A stretch of DNA of 64,000 bases, taken from Mayamaea pseudoterrestris (Eukaryota; Bacillariophyta; Bacillariophyceae; Sellaphorales; Sellaphoraceae). Position 1 is the first letter of the stretch. Each line of letters starts with the position of its first letter. Where the stretch lies: the NCBI GenBank assembly GCA_027923505.1, contig BROI01000004.1, forward strand, positions 248,001-312,000, given 5' to 3'. Of this stretch, positions 37,382-48,262 are shown one piece after another. The notes beneath the pieces are model-generated. The model was not told the DNA's origin. It ran no database searches and saw only the letters and a list, made by a program, of their open reading frames with translations. A program made the position numbers and the translations under genes.

Positions 37382-40327
37382 ATGAGAACTAGACGCAATC
37401 GATTAACAGTACTTGGAGCTGCTGCATTTTGTGCAGTCTCATTGAGTGAGGCATTTTCTCCCAATGTTCATGAACACGCACGAGCTTCGACGCAGCGACC
37501 AGTCTCGGCGTCGGCGTCGTCCAACGAATACTCCAGTTCTAAAAGCAGTAGCAACAGGAGCGCCAAGCATGCCGCGACGCAAGCTTCCGCATACTTGAAT
37601 TCAATTTCAAACGCATTGACCGAGCAAGACTTGGAGCAGATCCAAGTGGAGCAACGCATCAAGTACATTCAGCAGCAGCGAAACATGGACAAGGCCTTTT
37701 CCGTCACGATTCCATTGCGTGAGACTGGCATGTCCATTGTTCAAATACTACCAGGACGACAGCTGGTTCCGAAGCTACTGCATCTAGACGCTTTGGATCA
37801 GATCGTTTCGCTTGATGCTGCGGCTTGTCAAAAAATTCAAGCAGCATCATGGATGAATCAGATTGATGACTCCTTTCGTGGCCTTGTTTTCACGGCCGTC
37901 TCGAAGAATTTTTTGGCAGAAGAGCAAGGAATTAAAGCAGGCACGATTTTGAAAGCTGTCAGTGCAACTCTTGGCGACGCCGTGTGGCCAAAGTCAACCC
38001 TGGAAGGCGTACAGGCGGCGCTTGCAAGTCGTCAAGTTGCTTCCTCACAAGTCACACTTCTTTGCTCCAACCAAGCGTTTGCCACAAGCAATCGCTACGA
38101 ACTGTCCTTGACGAAACCGATTGGTTTGTTGCTGCAGGAAAAAGATGGTCATGTTTACGTGACTAAAGTGACGGACCAAGCAAGCACGCTCGTGAAATAT
38201 GCGGTGCAATCGGGTGACCGCGTCGTGGCAGTGGATAGTAGCTTGGGTGGCAAGCTATGGCCCGTTAGTACGGTGGAAGGCGTTGTTTCGGCATGCACTA
38301 GTCGACTGCCGGGGCAAGGCATTCGTATGATATTGGAGCGACCGCTGGAGAACATGAACATGGAAGCTGCCGCTACTGCCGATGCGGAACTGACAAGAGG
38401 TTCAGCAAAAGCATCTGCATCGCTTGCGCACACGCCGACAGATACAAAGCAACTCCTCCGCCGCTGCCGCGAGGTACTGAAGCGGTACAGCAGCACCAAG
38501 GGATCAAAGTTGGACAAGTACAATCTTCCGGCCATGATCGCCGACAAGGTTATGGATGCCTTGGCGAGCGCCTCGGCCACGTTGGATGCAGTGACGCTCT
38601 CCATGATCATGACGGCATATACATCGTGTGATCAGTCCGGCCAGGCAATCAAGGCGTTTGAATCGGCAACTGGTTTTGCCGCTGATGGATCCACCAGCGA
38701 GCCGGTTGATATTATGCATGGGCGCGAGGGGCGAACACTTGTCCCAAGTGACACAGCTTTGAACCTGTACACTGCCACTGCGTTGCTGCAAGCTCATGCC
38801 AACAACAAGGATTTGGCGTCAGTGACTAGAGTACTGGCAGCGCTGGAAGGGCGGTCTGACGTAGATGTTGACGGCATCATGTCAGCTCCATGGCCTTGGA
38901 CGGGTGAGAGCGGCACCATCCAACCGGATACGACTTGCTACAATATTGCCATTGCCGCCGCAGAAAAGATTGGCGGACCGCTAGCGCTGGACGCAGCGCT
39001 TGAAATCTTTGCTCGCATGGGACAAGGGCGCAGCAATGCCAAGGATTTGGTTTCGTACAATACTATCATGGGCATTATGAGCAAAGCCGGCGAAGGTGAA
39101 AAAGCGTTTGACATGTTCGCGCAATTAAAGCGCGATAATATTCAGCCCGACAAGTACACGTATACGTTGCTCCTAAAGGTTTGCTCACAAGACGAGGACA
39201 TTGATGAGATTCTTTATGACATGTGGGAGCATGGCGTTCAAGCCGACGTTGTAGTCTACAATACAGCACTCCAGCGGCTTTGTGATAACCGAAAGTTCAC
39301 GCAAGCAACGAAACTTGTCACTGAAATGGAGTCACGTGGCGTCAAACCTGACTCTGTCACCTATGGCATGTTGATGAGCGCCATGTTGAAGGCAAAGAAA
39401 GCCAATGCATGTCTCGCTTTGTTTGAGTCTGCGAGCGCTAATCCGCGAACGGCAGCGTTGACGGAGAGTGTGTATCTATACACCACCGCTATTACCGCTG
39501 CTGCCACGCTTGGTGCATACGAACGAGCGTTGGAGCTTGTCGCTCGCATGAGTGCGAATGGAATCGCGCCCAATCTCAAGACTCTTACGGCTGTCATGGG
39601 AGCATGCCTGGCATCGAATCAACCTTTGCTAGCATCGCAAATTTACCGGCGCATTGTTACACCAGACGGTTACGCCATGACGCAAGGAATCAGAGCACTT
39701 TGCGCCGCTGGCGAAGTAACCGAAGCCGCTGACCTCGTTCAATCTCAAGAAGGAGATTTGGTCATGTCGGGCAAGCAAGTAATGCAAAGTTATGCAATCG
39801 TGCTGGAGGCAGCGTTGCAATCAAATTCGTTTACTGTCGCTCAGAAATTGGTTCATAACTTTTTGCACAAGGGCTTCATTTTCAACAAAACAATGATGGC
39901 ACAAATCAGCGAAAGTATGTTGAGTGACGTTGATGCGATTGATACGGATAAATTCTCGTTCTGTTTATTCATCATCGATGCTCTCCGTGACCGAAATTTA
40001 CCAATCGACGGCAGCCTGTATTCGACAGCATTATCTCTTGGCGATCGACTGGGTGGCCTCCATCGTCGACTTGCCGCCCTGATTGCTCAGTCAAAATCTG
40101 CCGCAGGAACGAAAGCGCAACGGTTTCTGTCGACGGTGCAGGATGCTTCGGGTGGTGCAATGAGAGTGGTGCATCTACGGGACCTTTTAGCCGAGCCGCA
40201 TTTGCTGAAAGGGGATATTGTATTACCGCCACTTCCAGTCCGAGTCGGTCCTGCCGACATTCGATCCGTCTTTCAAGCTGAACAACTGGTTTGGAGCAAG
40301 ACGAAGCGACGAAAAGTGCTGGTCTAA
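37382..40327 (+). CDS. Plastid-targeted PDZ-PPR protein
   Basis: 981 residues, single exon. MRTRRNRLTVLGAAAFCAVSLSEAFSP is a signal peptide with an EAFSP plastid motif. Residues about 163-236 and 240-320 are two PDZ-like domains built on the same plan: EEQGIKAGTILKAVSATLGD-x-WPKSTLEGV and AVQSGDRVVAVDSSLGGKLWPVSTVEGV. From about 375 to 870 there are around ten PPR units, for example VSYNTIMGIMSKAGEGEKAF and DVVVYNTALQRLC. PPR repeats bind single-stranded RNA base by base, and plastid members control RNA processing or translation; PDZ domains bind peptide C-termini. A role in plastid RNA metabolism is inferred. The last residues are basic. A duplicated PDZ pair ahead of PPRs is not a plant arrangement. 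Confidence 0.87.
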   Translation: MRTRRNRLTVLGAAAFCAVSLSEAFSPNVHEHARASTQRPVSASASSNEYSSSKSSSNRSAKHAATQASAYLNSISNALTEQDLEQIQVEQRIKYIQQQRNMDKAFSVTIPLRETGMSIVQILPGRQLVPKLLHLDALDQIVSLDAAACQKIQAASWMNQIDDSFRGLVFTAVSKNFLAEEQGIKAGTILKAVSATLGDAVWPKSTLEGVQAALASRQVASSQVTLLCSNQAFATSNRYELSLTKPIGLLLQEKDGHVYVTKVTDQASTLVKYAVQSGDRVVAVDSSLGGKLWPVSTVEGVVSACTSRLPGQGIRMILERPLENMNMEAAATADAELTRGSAKASASLAHTPTDTKQLLRRCREVLKRYSSTKGSKLDKYNLPAMIADKVMDALASASATLDAVTLSMIMTAYTSCDQSGQAIKAFESATGFAADGSTSEPVDIMHGREGRTLVPSDTALNLYTATALLQAHANNKDLASVTRVLAALEGRSDVDVDGIMSAPWPWTGESGTIQPDTTCYNIAIAAAEKIGGPLALDAALEIFARMGQGRSNAKDLVSYNTIMGIMSKAGEGEKAFDMFAQLKRDNIQPDKYTYTLLLKVCSQDEDIDEILYDMWEHGVQADVVVYNTALQRLCDNRKFTQATKLVTEMESRGVKPDSVTYGMLMSAMLKAKKANACLALFESASANPRTAALTESVYLYTTAITAAATLGAYERALELVARMSANGIAPNLKTLTAVMGACLASNQPLLASQIYRRIVTPDGYAMTQGIRALCAAGEVTEAADLVQSQEGDLVMSGKQVMQSYAIVLEAALQSNSFTVAQKLVHNFLHKGFIFNKTMMAQISESMLSDVDAIDTDKFSFCLFIIDALRDRNLPIDGSLYSTALSLGDRLGGLHRRLAALIAQSKSAAGTKAQRFLSTVQDASGGAMRVVHLRDLLAEPHLLKGDIVLPPLPVRVGPADIRSVFQAEQLVWSKTKRRKVLV

Positions 40328-40920
40328 TGGAAGCAAATCAAATTCATCAGCCCGCTTACATATTTCAGCTACGCACACATATAATTACACGCCATAGACT
40401 CTTTTTGAACATAGCATTACACTACTACAGACGGTTTTGCGGCATCTCGTCCTCCACTTTAAAGATTAGTTAGCTTGTGATGCCATTGCAACTTGAGTCA
40501 TCTTTGACTTTCAAGGATTCACTTGGCTGGTGAGTGTTGTCCTACAGCTAACATTATTCTTGCCTTTCAAAAGTTTTTTGGGCTCGCACAGATCAATTGA
40601 GTTTATTCCTTCAACTGCCAGAGCTTTAGAACTAGATCAGCAATGGCCAGGCATCCGTCGAATTACGGTAGCAATGGCCAGGTAGCCGTCGAACTCGAAC
40701 ACAGGGCTTCAACTACAGGATTATATCGTCTACAAGGTATACATACATGATCTCTTATAATTTGTGTGAGAGTGAATGTAACAATACCAAAACCGAACTT
40801 TATAATCTACAAGCTATCCTAAAAGATCAACCATATACATGTTCGGCAAATACAACTTGAATTCAATCCGCAAATCTTCATTCACAGGACTCTAAAATTT
40901 TCAACTCGCCATGCCCGCAC
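40328..40920. other. Convergent intergenic region with short duplication
   Basis: 593 bp between the ends of convergent genes. It holds a near-duplicate of about 31 bp: AGCAATGGCCAGG followed by CCGTCGAA occurs twice between about 40638 and 40697. No gene or RNA is seen. Confidence 0.45.
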
Positions 40921-41982
40921 TTAATACCAAGTCCAGAAGTTTGTCGTATCGCCTCGCGGAATGCGGCACTCCCAAAGTCCAAGATCTTCGCCCTCTCGGG
41001 GATGATGCGATTGAGTGACGCAAGCGTTCGAGTCCGATGCTGGTTGGATCTCAAACCGACTACCGCTGCCGGGCAAAGCAAACTGCTGGCGACTGTCCGA
41101 CGAGTCGCAAGAGTCCAAGATTAACCAGCGTCCCCAGCGAATGCATAAATTGGATGACTGTAACTTGATGAGCCTGGATCCGTTTGGTCCACTGACAAAC
41201 TCCCAATTCGCAACATCACTTGAGTCGCAATTGGTAATTTCAAGCCCCTGCCCTTCGCCGCAGTTCCGACTTCCATTGACACATCGCATGCACCACTTGC
41301 GCTCTCGAGTTTCCTCTTGCCAGTAGTAGCCTTGCTGCCAGTACATTTTTAGGGCGCGACCGTTTCCGCCGCCGCCGCTGCTACCATCAGTGCCTCCTGT
41401 ACCACCACTACTACTTGGGTCCACGCAAAAGTCCTTGCCACTGTTACTTGACGATCCAGAGCAGCCCGGAACACTCTGCGTGCCTGTGCGTTCAAAGCAA
41501 ACCAAGTTTCCAGCGCAGTCGCTATCTGAATCGCAATCTCCCTGGCATTTGCCCAATGGAAAGACGTTTGACGGACTGCCATTGTCTCCTACAATGCGGA
41601 GCGAGGAGCCTCCAGTGCTAGTTCCGCCGCCTCCACTGCTACTGCTCCTGACGCAAAAGTCTGTTCCGCTGTTACTGGACGATCCGCTGCATCCAGGAAC
41701 CGACTGCGTTCCAGATCGCTGGAAGCAAACCAGACCCGAGGCGCAATCGCGATCAGAGTCGCAGTCACCCTGGCATTCTCCGAGCGGAAACGCGTTGGAA
41801 GGACTTCCATTGTTGCCCGTTACTCGTAGAGTAATCAACTGACGGCGGAGTAATGAAGATGAGAATGAAGCGAGAGTGGTTGAACTTGAATCCTTGCCAG
41901 TTTTGAGCAATGCAACTGCTCCAAGAACTGCAGCAATGACAAACAAGAGAGTTGCAACAATGACGGAGCGAGAGGTCTTCAT
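40921..41982 (-). CDS. Secreted/membrane Cys-repeat and ricin-B lectin protein
   Basis: 353 residues from the ATG at 41982, single exon. MKTSRSVIVATLLFVIAAVLGAVALL is a signal peptide or type II anchor. Two Cys-rich repeats follow (about 52-110 and 128-185), each reading NGSPSN-x-FPLG-x-CQGDCDSD then LVCF and SVPGCSG, with six Cys that should form disulfides. They are joined by Ser/Gly linkers. Residues about 211-353 look like a ricin-B type beta-trefoil with KWCMRCVNGSRNC, SSNLCIRWGRW and NACVTQSHHP, the QxW-like spacing suggesting carbohydrate binding. Cys repeats of this kind are common in diatom secreted proteins. Probably cell-surface or wall associated (inference). A degenerate copy of the Cys repeat lies about 630 bp upstream on the same strand. 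Confidence 0.83.
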   Translation of the reverse strand: MKTSRSVIVATLLFVIAAVLGAVALLKTGKDSSSTTLASFSSSLLRRQLITLRVTGNNGSPSNAFPLGECQGDCDSDRDCASGLVCFQRSGTQSVPGCSGSSSNSGTDFCVRSSSSGGGGTSTGGSSLRIVGDNGSPSNVFPLGKCQGDCDSDSDCAGNLVCFERTGTQSVPGCSGSSSNSGKDFCVDPSSSGGTGGTDGSSGGGGNGRALKMYWQQGYYWQEETRERKWCMRCVNGSRNCGEGQGLEITNCDSSDVANWEFVSGPNGSRLIKLQSSNLCIRWGRWLILDSCDSSDSRQQFALPGSGSRFEIQPASDSNACVTQSHHPREGEDLGLWECRIPRGDTTNFWTWY

Positions 41983-42802
41983 CTTGAAGGACGAGCGACG
42001 ACGACTTGAATTTGAATGTGAAAGTGAGAGATTCAAGGAAGCAAGATCCTTCGACTAGCTTCCGCAAAGGAGGGCAAAGAAAGCAATCCTTGGTTATGCC
42101 GTGGCTGTTAAACAATCGAATGTGTGTCTGTGGCTTGCGCAACCGGAGGGAGTTGTCGTCGTCGTCATTGGCGTGTGACAGCTTAACTGGGAGGCATGGC
42201 TGGCTCGCTGGAAACACGGCTTGCTTGTTTCAGTCACGGTCTACGAGCTTTCAACGGAGACGTTGCGAGTTAGTTAGCTGTTGCGATCGTGTTTCAGTCA
42301 CAGACGGAACGCTAACGTGGCGTATGTTGCGCACGCCAAATTAGGTGCAGCGAAAGCCCTCATCAGTATCTTTCCAGTTAGCTAATACCTCGAAGCATAT
42401 CTTACTGTTAGTCAACATACGGATGAAGCGATACTGTAATAAACAAACAACTCGTTCTATTGCCATAAAGTCGCTGCATCGCATCGCTTTGCTCGCCAGT
42501 TTCACTACCAACTTACTAACTGATAATGCGCGGCGCACTCTCTAAATTGTCCAAAAGCTTGCTTGGGTCAAGTCAACGCAATTGTCAACTTGTCAACCTG
42601 ACCTAAGCTTGACATTCCAGGCAGCCCGGAATCATTTCACCGTTACTATGGAAGTAGGTGGGCCCATCCGCACAGCTGGGATCGGAATCGCGGTCGTCTA
42701 CGCACTTGCACAGTGGAAAGGCTTCAGCCGAGGTATTTTGATAATCGCAACAGATTGTACACCTTGTCTTATTCCAACTAACATCTCTAAAATTCTTATT
42801 TA
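41983..42802. other. Intergenic region between two secreted-protein genes
   Basis: 820 bp. Besides the Cys-repeat relic at 42611-42740, no gene or RNA was recognised; it must hold the promoter of the lectin gene. Confidence 0.4.
42611..42740 (-). pseudogene. Relic of a Cys-rich repeat domain
   Basis: The minus strand reads AEAFPLCKCVDDRDSDPSCA and soon after FHSNGEMIPGC, which aligns without large gaps to the NAFPLGECQGDCDSDRDCA...VPGC repeats of the adjacent lectin gene. Several of the Cys are replaced and no start or domain partner is present, so it appears to be a decayed copy, or possibly an unrecognised exon. Confidence 0.65.
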
Positions 42803-44737
42803 TTACTTTTTGCCGTCATTTTCCGTCAAATCAATGTACGGACCAGAAGTTGGAATGCTTGTCTCTTCGGGAACATCGAGGATTTCTCCCTCTGATGCCA
42901 ACAACGACTCGCTCACTTCAAACGCAAACACTCCAGCGTGGCCAATGTTGCTACCCGTCATGAGAATGTCAGCATCCTCTGGGCTGTCGGAGACACCAAC
43001 CAATCCACCTTCTGACCCACCACGTCCATTAAAACCGATCGCCGAACCATGCGGCGAGCTTCCAAAGAAGTCGAGCTGACCGTAAGAGTAGATCGCCCAC
43101 GTTTCTTCGTCATTCCAAGCCATGGCTAATTGAAAAGTGTCCGTCGCCCCCGGTCCGTAAGCATCGCCGAAACTTTCGACGCGGTACCATGTTGCGACCA
43201 AGACAGCATCAAATGGGGCACTTGCGGACGTACTTCCTCCATCCTTGCTGCTAGATCCCTTGCCCTTGCTGCTGCTTGTGCCCTTGGGCGAAGCCATGCT
43301 CATCAGATAGTGATCCAACTTTGAGCCCTTGGTGAGCTTTTCGTGATGGGCCTTCTGTTTTCCCTTTAGACTTTTGCCTGCGCTAACCGAGAAAGACGAT
43401 AAGAACGACGACCATCCACCCTTGCTTGAGCCGCTGCCAGAATGATGCGTATCGGTACTTTTGCTCCCACTCGAAGGATGATGACCTTTAGTTCCGCCGC
43501 TGCGAACTTCAGAAAGAAGCGTACTCGCAATGGCCAAGTCCGAAGACGACTCGCTATAGCGCACAAACATTTGGTTGCTACAAATACCATCAGCGCCAGT
43601 ATACAAGTCAGTCCAAAAAATGGCAGCCATTGGTTCCACGGTGTCGCTTGGGAGGTATTCCCAGTAGTATCGGAAGGAGCTGTTGCCAAAGGACACGTCG
43701 CCGTTGGTGTTCTGAAAGGCGATGCTGTACTCGTCACCCAGAAAGCGTAAAGGCGTACCCAGCAACACTGGTGGAGAGGATCCATCATCGTTCGGTCCAG
43801 TGAAGAGATCTCCCGCACCAAACCCGAACGGAAAGGGCAGATTTGCGGGAGGTGCCAGGCACACAGTTGGTGCGATCGTAGGTACCAACGTCGGTGGCAA
43901 GATGACCGATTCAAAGTCATCGTTGACCTGATAACTATAAAGACCTGGCACTCCCATGTTCGATCCATCCAAAAGAGCCTGCGCGTCAGTATCGTTGTTA
44001 ATGACACTGGCCAGCCCGCCTCGCAAGCCCATCCCATCATTAAAGCCGCTCGCGGCCAGTGCATACTCGAGATGATCGTACGCTAAAATTGCCCAGGTTG
44101 AGCCCGCCGTCTCATCCCAAACCATGGCTAGCTGGAAAGTGGCAGACTCGTTCTGGAAAAGGAGCGAGTTGACGTTGTACCAGGTCGCAACAATGACAGC
44201 GTTTGCCGCAAAATCTTGGCTGCCGGTGGCCTGACTGACAATTGCAGTGGCAATTTCCGTATCGTCAGGAAGTTGGCTGTAACGTAACCACATGTCATTC
44301 TGACAGTCACCACCAGGAAGGGTGTTAATGTCAGTCCAATATGCGGCCGCAAGTGCTCCGACCTCCGATGTTGGTAAGAATTGCCAATAAAAGCTTGTTT
44401 GAGGCTGCTGGAAGGAAATGTGGCCGTTGGTGTTCTGGTAGACTACGTTGTACTCCTGACCGAGGAAGCGAACTGGGAGAGTGAGCGCAAGAGGGTCTGA
44501 CGAGCCATCATCGTTAGGCGAGGTTAAAGAATCGCCGACGAGAGATCCAAAGTTAAAGGGTAGACTCGTTGCTGGGCAGTCATCTGCAAAGCGCGAGATG
44601 CCGGTCGAGTCGACGTTACGGTCGTTCTTGACATGTTCGTCCCGCGGGTTGCGAATCAGGCCGTCGTGTTCAGTCGAACAAAGCCGAGGACACAAAGTCC
44701 CGATGCTTAAGAAGTAAGCGAGAGTTGAAAAACGCAT
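42803..44737 (-). CDS. Secreted double NIDO-domain protein with Lys/Ser-rich insert
   Basis: 644 residues from the ATG at 44737 (MRFSTLAYFLSIGTLC, a signal peptide); an in-frame ATG at 44815 would add 26 residues. Two nidogen-like (NIDO) domains at about 59-279 and 292-602 share FGAGDLFTGPNDDGSSPP, RFLG-x-EY, NTNG-x-x-SF, YW-x-FLPS, AAIFWTD and VATWY. The second is interrupted at about 412-509 by a Ser/Lys/Gly/His-rich stretch (for example SLKGKQKAHHEKLTKGSK). NIDO domains occur in extracellular matrix proteins; the insert recalls the composition of diatom silica-associated peptides, but that is inference. A TATATAAAA box at 44872-44880 fits a start site near 44845. On the same strand as the lectin gene. 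Confidence 0.85.
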   Translation of the reverse strand: MRFSTLAYFLSIGTLCPRLCSTEHDGLIRNPRDEHVKNDRNVDSTGISRFADDCPATSLPFNFGSLVGDSLTSPNDDGSSDPLALTLPVRFLGQEYNVVYQNTNGHISFQQPQTSFYWQFLPTSEVGALAAAYWTDINTLPGGDCQNDMWLRYSQLPDDTEIATAIVSQATGSQDFAANAVIVATWYNVNSLLFQNESATFQLAMVWDETAGSTWAILAYDHLEYALAASGFNDGMGLRGGLASVINNDTDAQALLDGSNMGVPGLYSYQVNDDFESVILPPTLVPTIAPTVCLAPPANLPFPFGFGAGDLFTGPNDDGSSPPVLLGTPLRFLGDEYSIAFQNTNGDVSFGNSSFRYYWEYLPSDTVEPMAAIFWTDLYTGADGICSNQMFVRYSESSSDLAIASTLLSEVRSGGTKGHHPSSGSKSTDTHHSGSGSSKGGWSSFLSSFSVSAGKSLKGKQKAHHEKLTKGSKLDHYLMSMASPKGTSSSKGKGSSSKDGGSTSASAPFDAVLVATWYRVESFGDAYGPGATDTFQLAMAWNDEETWAIYSYGQLDFFGSSPHGSAIGFNGRGGSEGGLVGVSDSPEDADILMTGSNIGHAGVFAFEVSESLLASEGEILDVPEETSIPTSGPYIDLTENDGKK

Positions 44738-45420
44738 GCCTGTTACTCGAGGAGCCGAGGTGCAGCAGTGACTGAGTAAGTGGCGAGATTGTTGACAAGC
44801 AAAGTGGAGTGGCATCGCCACTGGCGAGGCTAACGACTTGGAGTCAGTCGATGCACGCTCAGACACTGGCCTTTTATATATCGCATAATGAAGCTCGAAC
44901 TGTCAAAAGAATTTAAGAGGGGAAAGGAAAATTCTGCGCTCCAGTCGGCTGCAAACGGTCGTTGACGTCCTGTCTTAACATCTTCAACGTCCGCCAACGA
45001 ACATCGGCAAGCAACAACTGTTGCACACGCAAGATGAAGTGACGAAAATCAAGCTTGGCGAAATTTGTGCGAGAACTGAATTTCGAATGATGTAAATATT
45101 TCCCGGCGGTCTGTCTTCTGTGCGCTGTTGTGGTATTATTTGTTGTTAAGCGCATGTCTCATTGAAGCAAAAACGGTAGTTGCTTGTATAAAAATCTAAT
45201 GCGATCATTGAACAAATGTAGAAGCGGTTGCAGAATGTAAATCGACGCTCGCATGGTGGCCTTCGTCTGCGGACAGCGGGATTTGAGCGTGCAAGCGCCA
45301 TTTCCTCGCGTGTTTTGTATCGGCGGACACGACTTAAACAGTAAATTGCAAAGTAGTGTAATGGAATCCAAATAATACTTGAAAATTGTGTCTAGAATCT
45401 CTTGTTGATATACGTGAAAA
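44738..45420. promoter_or_regulatory. NIDO gene promoter (TATA box) and LETM1 3' flank
   Basis: On the minus strand TATATAAAA occupies 44880-44872, upstream of the NIDO gene ATGs. The rest, up to the LETM1 stop at 45421, contains no recognisable gene. Confidence 0.55.
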
Positions 45421-48262
45421 TTATAACTTCGTCTCCTTTAATGATGCTGAAGCGTCTTCGACGCTCTTTGCTTCAGTCTCATCTTTCGATGCGTTCTCTT
45501 CCATCACCCGATCGACGTCAAAGTCGCGGCCTTCTTCAACAAATTTGACAAGCTTATGCTCGTCAATCCATTGGATTAACTCGTCAACCGTAAAAACGCC
45601 GTCCTTATTTTCGTCCATCGTGCTTGCGATTTCTAGCGCTTCCTCGTAAGATATCTTTCGTTTCAGGACTTGCTGTAGCACTTCTGCCATTTCTTCTCTG
45701 GTGATGATTTCATCTCTATCCTTGTCAAGAAAGTGAAGCTTGTCCCCAATCCGAACGTGCGCTTCTGTGAGCTGCACCTCGATCTTATCCACCATGGATT
45801 CGACCCGTCGTTTCAGCTCCCTTACAACAGGATCGTCCTCCTCTTCTGTCTCCTGCTGTGCTGTTGCCACTTCCTCAAAATCTTCCGATGCTTGATCCTG
45901 CGAAAGTTTGCCATCCATTGCGACGGTCGTCGATGCATCGGCTTGTTTCGCCGCCTCTTTTATCTCCTGAACAATCGAATTTGCAATCCTGTCGACCTCT
46001 TCGGCTGAAATTGGCTCAGCTGCTGCGCGAGACTCATCACTTTCTGTCGTGTCGGCGTTCTTTGCCTCCTTCTTCATGGCGGCCTTAATACGCTGGAGAT
46101 CCGCTCGCTCTTTGCTCACAGGATCGTCAGATATCAGCTGAGATATGGCTTCCATTTCGTCAGCAGACAAGTTCTTTTCTTCCTCAACAACTTCTTTGAT
46201 GGCTGCGATTATTTCTTCATTCACCAAAGGTGGCGTGGATTCTGAAGTAGACGCAGGGATTGACGAATCAAGTTGATCCGTGGCCATGTCTGCGACGTCA
46301 AGACTCTCAGACTTCTCTTCCGTTTTCGCCGGTGTCTCCTTCTTCTTTGCTGCTGCATCTCTGGCTTCTTGCTCTTGTCGAATAATCTGGTTTTGCGCCG
46401 ACAATACTTCTAACTTGATCTTTCGAATATTAGGGTCACCCTTCTGTTCGTCGGCGGTGGCCACGTCTAGAATAACTTCGTTGACGACTTCCTTATCAAG
46501 ACCAGAAATAGCATCAACAACTGCAGCAAGAGTTTTGGACTCGTCAACATCCTGACTCGGCTCGCTCAGCTCATCACGCAAAAAGAATGTTCGGCTCATG
46601 ATAAGTAGCGAAATCGGAACATTTTTGTTGACACTGAGATCCAACCACTGTTGTAAAGCCCATTTGTAAGCGTCCTTACTGAGTCCAGTCGATCGCATTC
46701 CACGTTCTCGGCAAGCTTCACGAAGTTCCATCTTGGTCAATGAATCGATTCCTTCCCATAGAATGCGCTGATCATCCTCGCGCAGACTTCTAATTTTATA
46801 ACGCAGTTGGAACTGGAGAAGCGAGTCGGAGCCATAGTGTGGTATACCCATGTACTTGCACATGTTGATCAATTGCATGCGTGGCTATCAAGAAATAAAC
46901 GATTGAGAAGTCGTCGCGTGAGCTTGGCATAGTTGTCATGTCCGGCAGTACACCGCCTCTTTTGCACCACGTACCATGTTATCGAGCGTCAAGTCGTCGT
47001 GAAAGTAATTGGCATACTTGATAATGACATCCGCCGGTATCGTCTCCCCTTTGCGAGCCTTTTCCAGAAACTCCAACATGGCCGCAGCCGAGTCTTCATG
47101 ATGATGAATCGTCACGTCGTCCTCACCTGCCTCGATTAATTCCTTCTTCTTTTTCGCAGCCTTTCGCTTCTGCTCCTTGGCCAACTCCTCCAGTGTCTCC
47201 TGGAAGAATCGCGTCATGGAGATTCGAGACTGCAGCTCTCGCTTCATGGTTTCCTCCGCCTTTAGGGAATCTTGAAAGGTGCTCGGAAGCATGTTGGGAA
47301 AGATTCTCAAGGCAAATGGCAAGGCAAACTCCATAAAGGGGATAATAATAAACATTGAAAAAGGGACGAGGCGGAATAGATCCGTTACGGTTCGAAGTAA
47401 CTGCTTGCGCTCGCGTCGCGTCAAGCTGGAACCCGTCAATGTACGCATGACCAAGCCTTTGGCCGTCTGCAGCTCGGCCCAAAACAACTGGATTGACGAG
47501 CAACAATCGTAATTGGAGTCAGCCACAGGGTGAAATCTCTTATGACATCAAAACAATCTGACTACCAGTAGTCTGATCCCTACATACCTTGAAACCAACC
47601 CAGTAGTGATGAATCTCATCCTGCACAAGCTTTTTGATTCCAACGAGCCGTTGTCGCAACTCTTCCGGATTGCGAATAAAGAACCATGTATTTCCTGGCA
47701 GCTTGACTAGAAAACCCGTAATGCCTTGCATGGCTCCGACGAAAAATTCAGAGGTTTTGCGCATCATGCTTTTGGAACTAGTCTTGTCGGAGTCATCATT
47801 CATTGACGGCGGGGTTGGTACGCGAGTCGTTCCGAGAGTGCGCTGCGGCCGCTTTGGTGAAGATTCCCTGCCAGACGATGAGTAAAAGGCCAATTGATGA
47901 TTGATAAAGAGTGACTGGAGTGAAAATCGTTGATTGCCGAGTTTGTTTCCAAACGTACAGTGTGACGAACCATATCTGCTGTTGTACGGTTGAATCGTTT
48001 GTGCTGCCGTCGAGTAGTATCGGTTCGATGGCGCGCGACTGTAAAATCTGAAGCTTTGAGCAGTAATATAATGATTCGTCAAGCTTCGTTTGCAGCTTGC
48101 GATGCTCTTTTCCGTCTCATTGTCTTCCGAGTTGTCAAGACTCGTCGTCGACGAAGACGCAAAGGCCGACTGCAAAGTTGGTGCTTCAATCGTTCGACGA
48201 CGCCTCTGCAGTGCTCGAACGACCACGTCGCGACTAGTTCTTCGTTGAGCGGCTAGCAGCAT
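45421..48262 (-). CDS. LETM1 mitochondrial inner-membrane protein with EF-hands
   Basis: Three exons on the minus strand: 48262-47588, 47487-46975 and 46884-45421 (introns of 100 and 90 bp, GTATGT...CCAG and GTACGT...ATAG), all phase 0; 883 residues. The Arg-rich N-terminus is a mitochondrial presequence. The LETM1 core appears across exons: GNTWFFIRNPEELRQRL, HHYWVGFK|LFWAEL, SLTRRERKQLLRTVTDLFRLVPF, a membrane segment FIIIPFMEFALPFALRIFP, then TLDNM|PRMQLINMCKYMGI and SVNKNVPISLLIMSR. A long charged coiled coil follows, and the C-terminus has two EF-hands (DKDRDEIITREE at about 782, DENKDGVFTVDE at about 818). LETM1 mediates K+/H+ or Ca2+/H+ exchange and cristae upkeep; EF-hands suggest calcium control. 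Divergent from TOP3B. Confidence 0.93.

Noticed and set aside
40638-40697. tRNA or snRNA candidate
   Set aside because: The short duplicated stretch lacks an acceptor stem, anticodon arm or B-box match.
44913-45371. Two minus-strand frames of 70-80 codons between LETM1 and the NIDO gene
   Set aside because: No similarity, no signal peptide, and low coding character.
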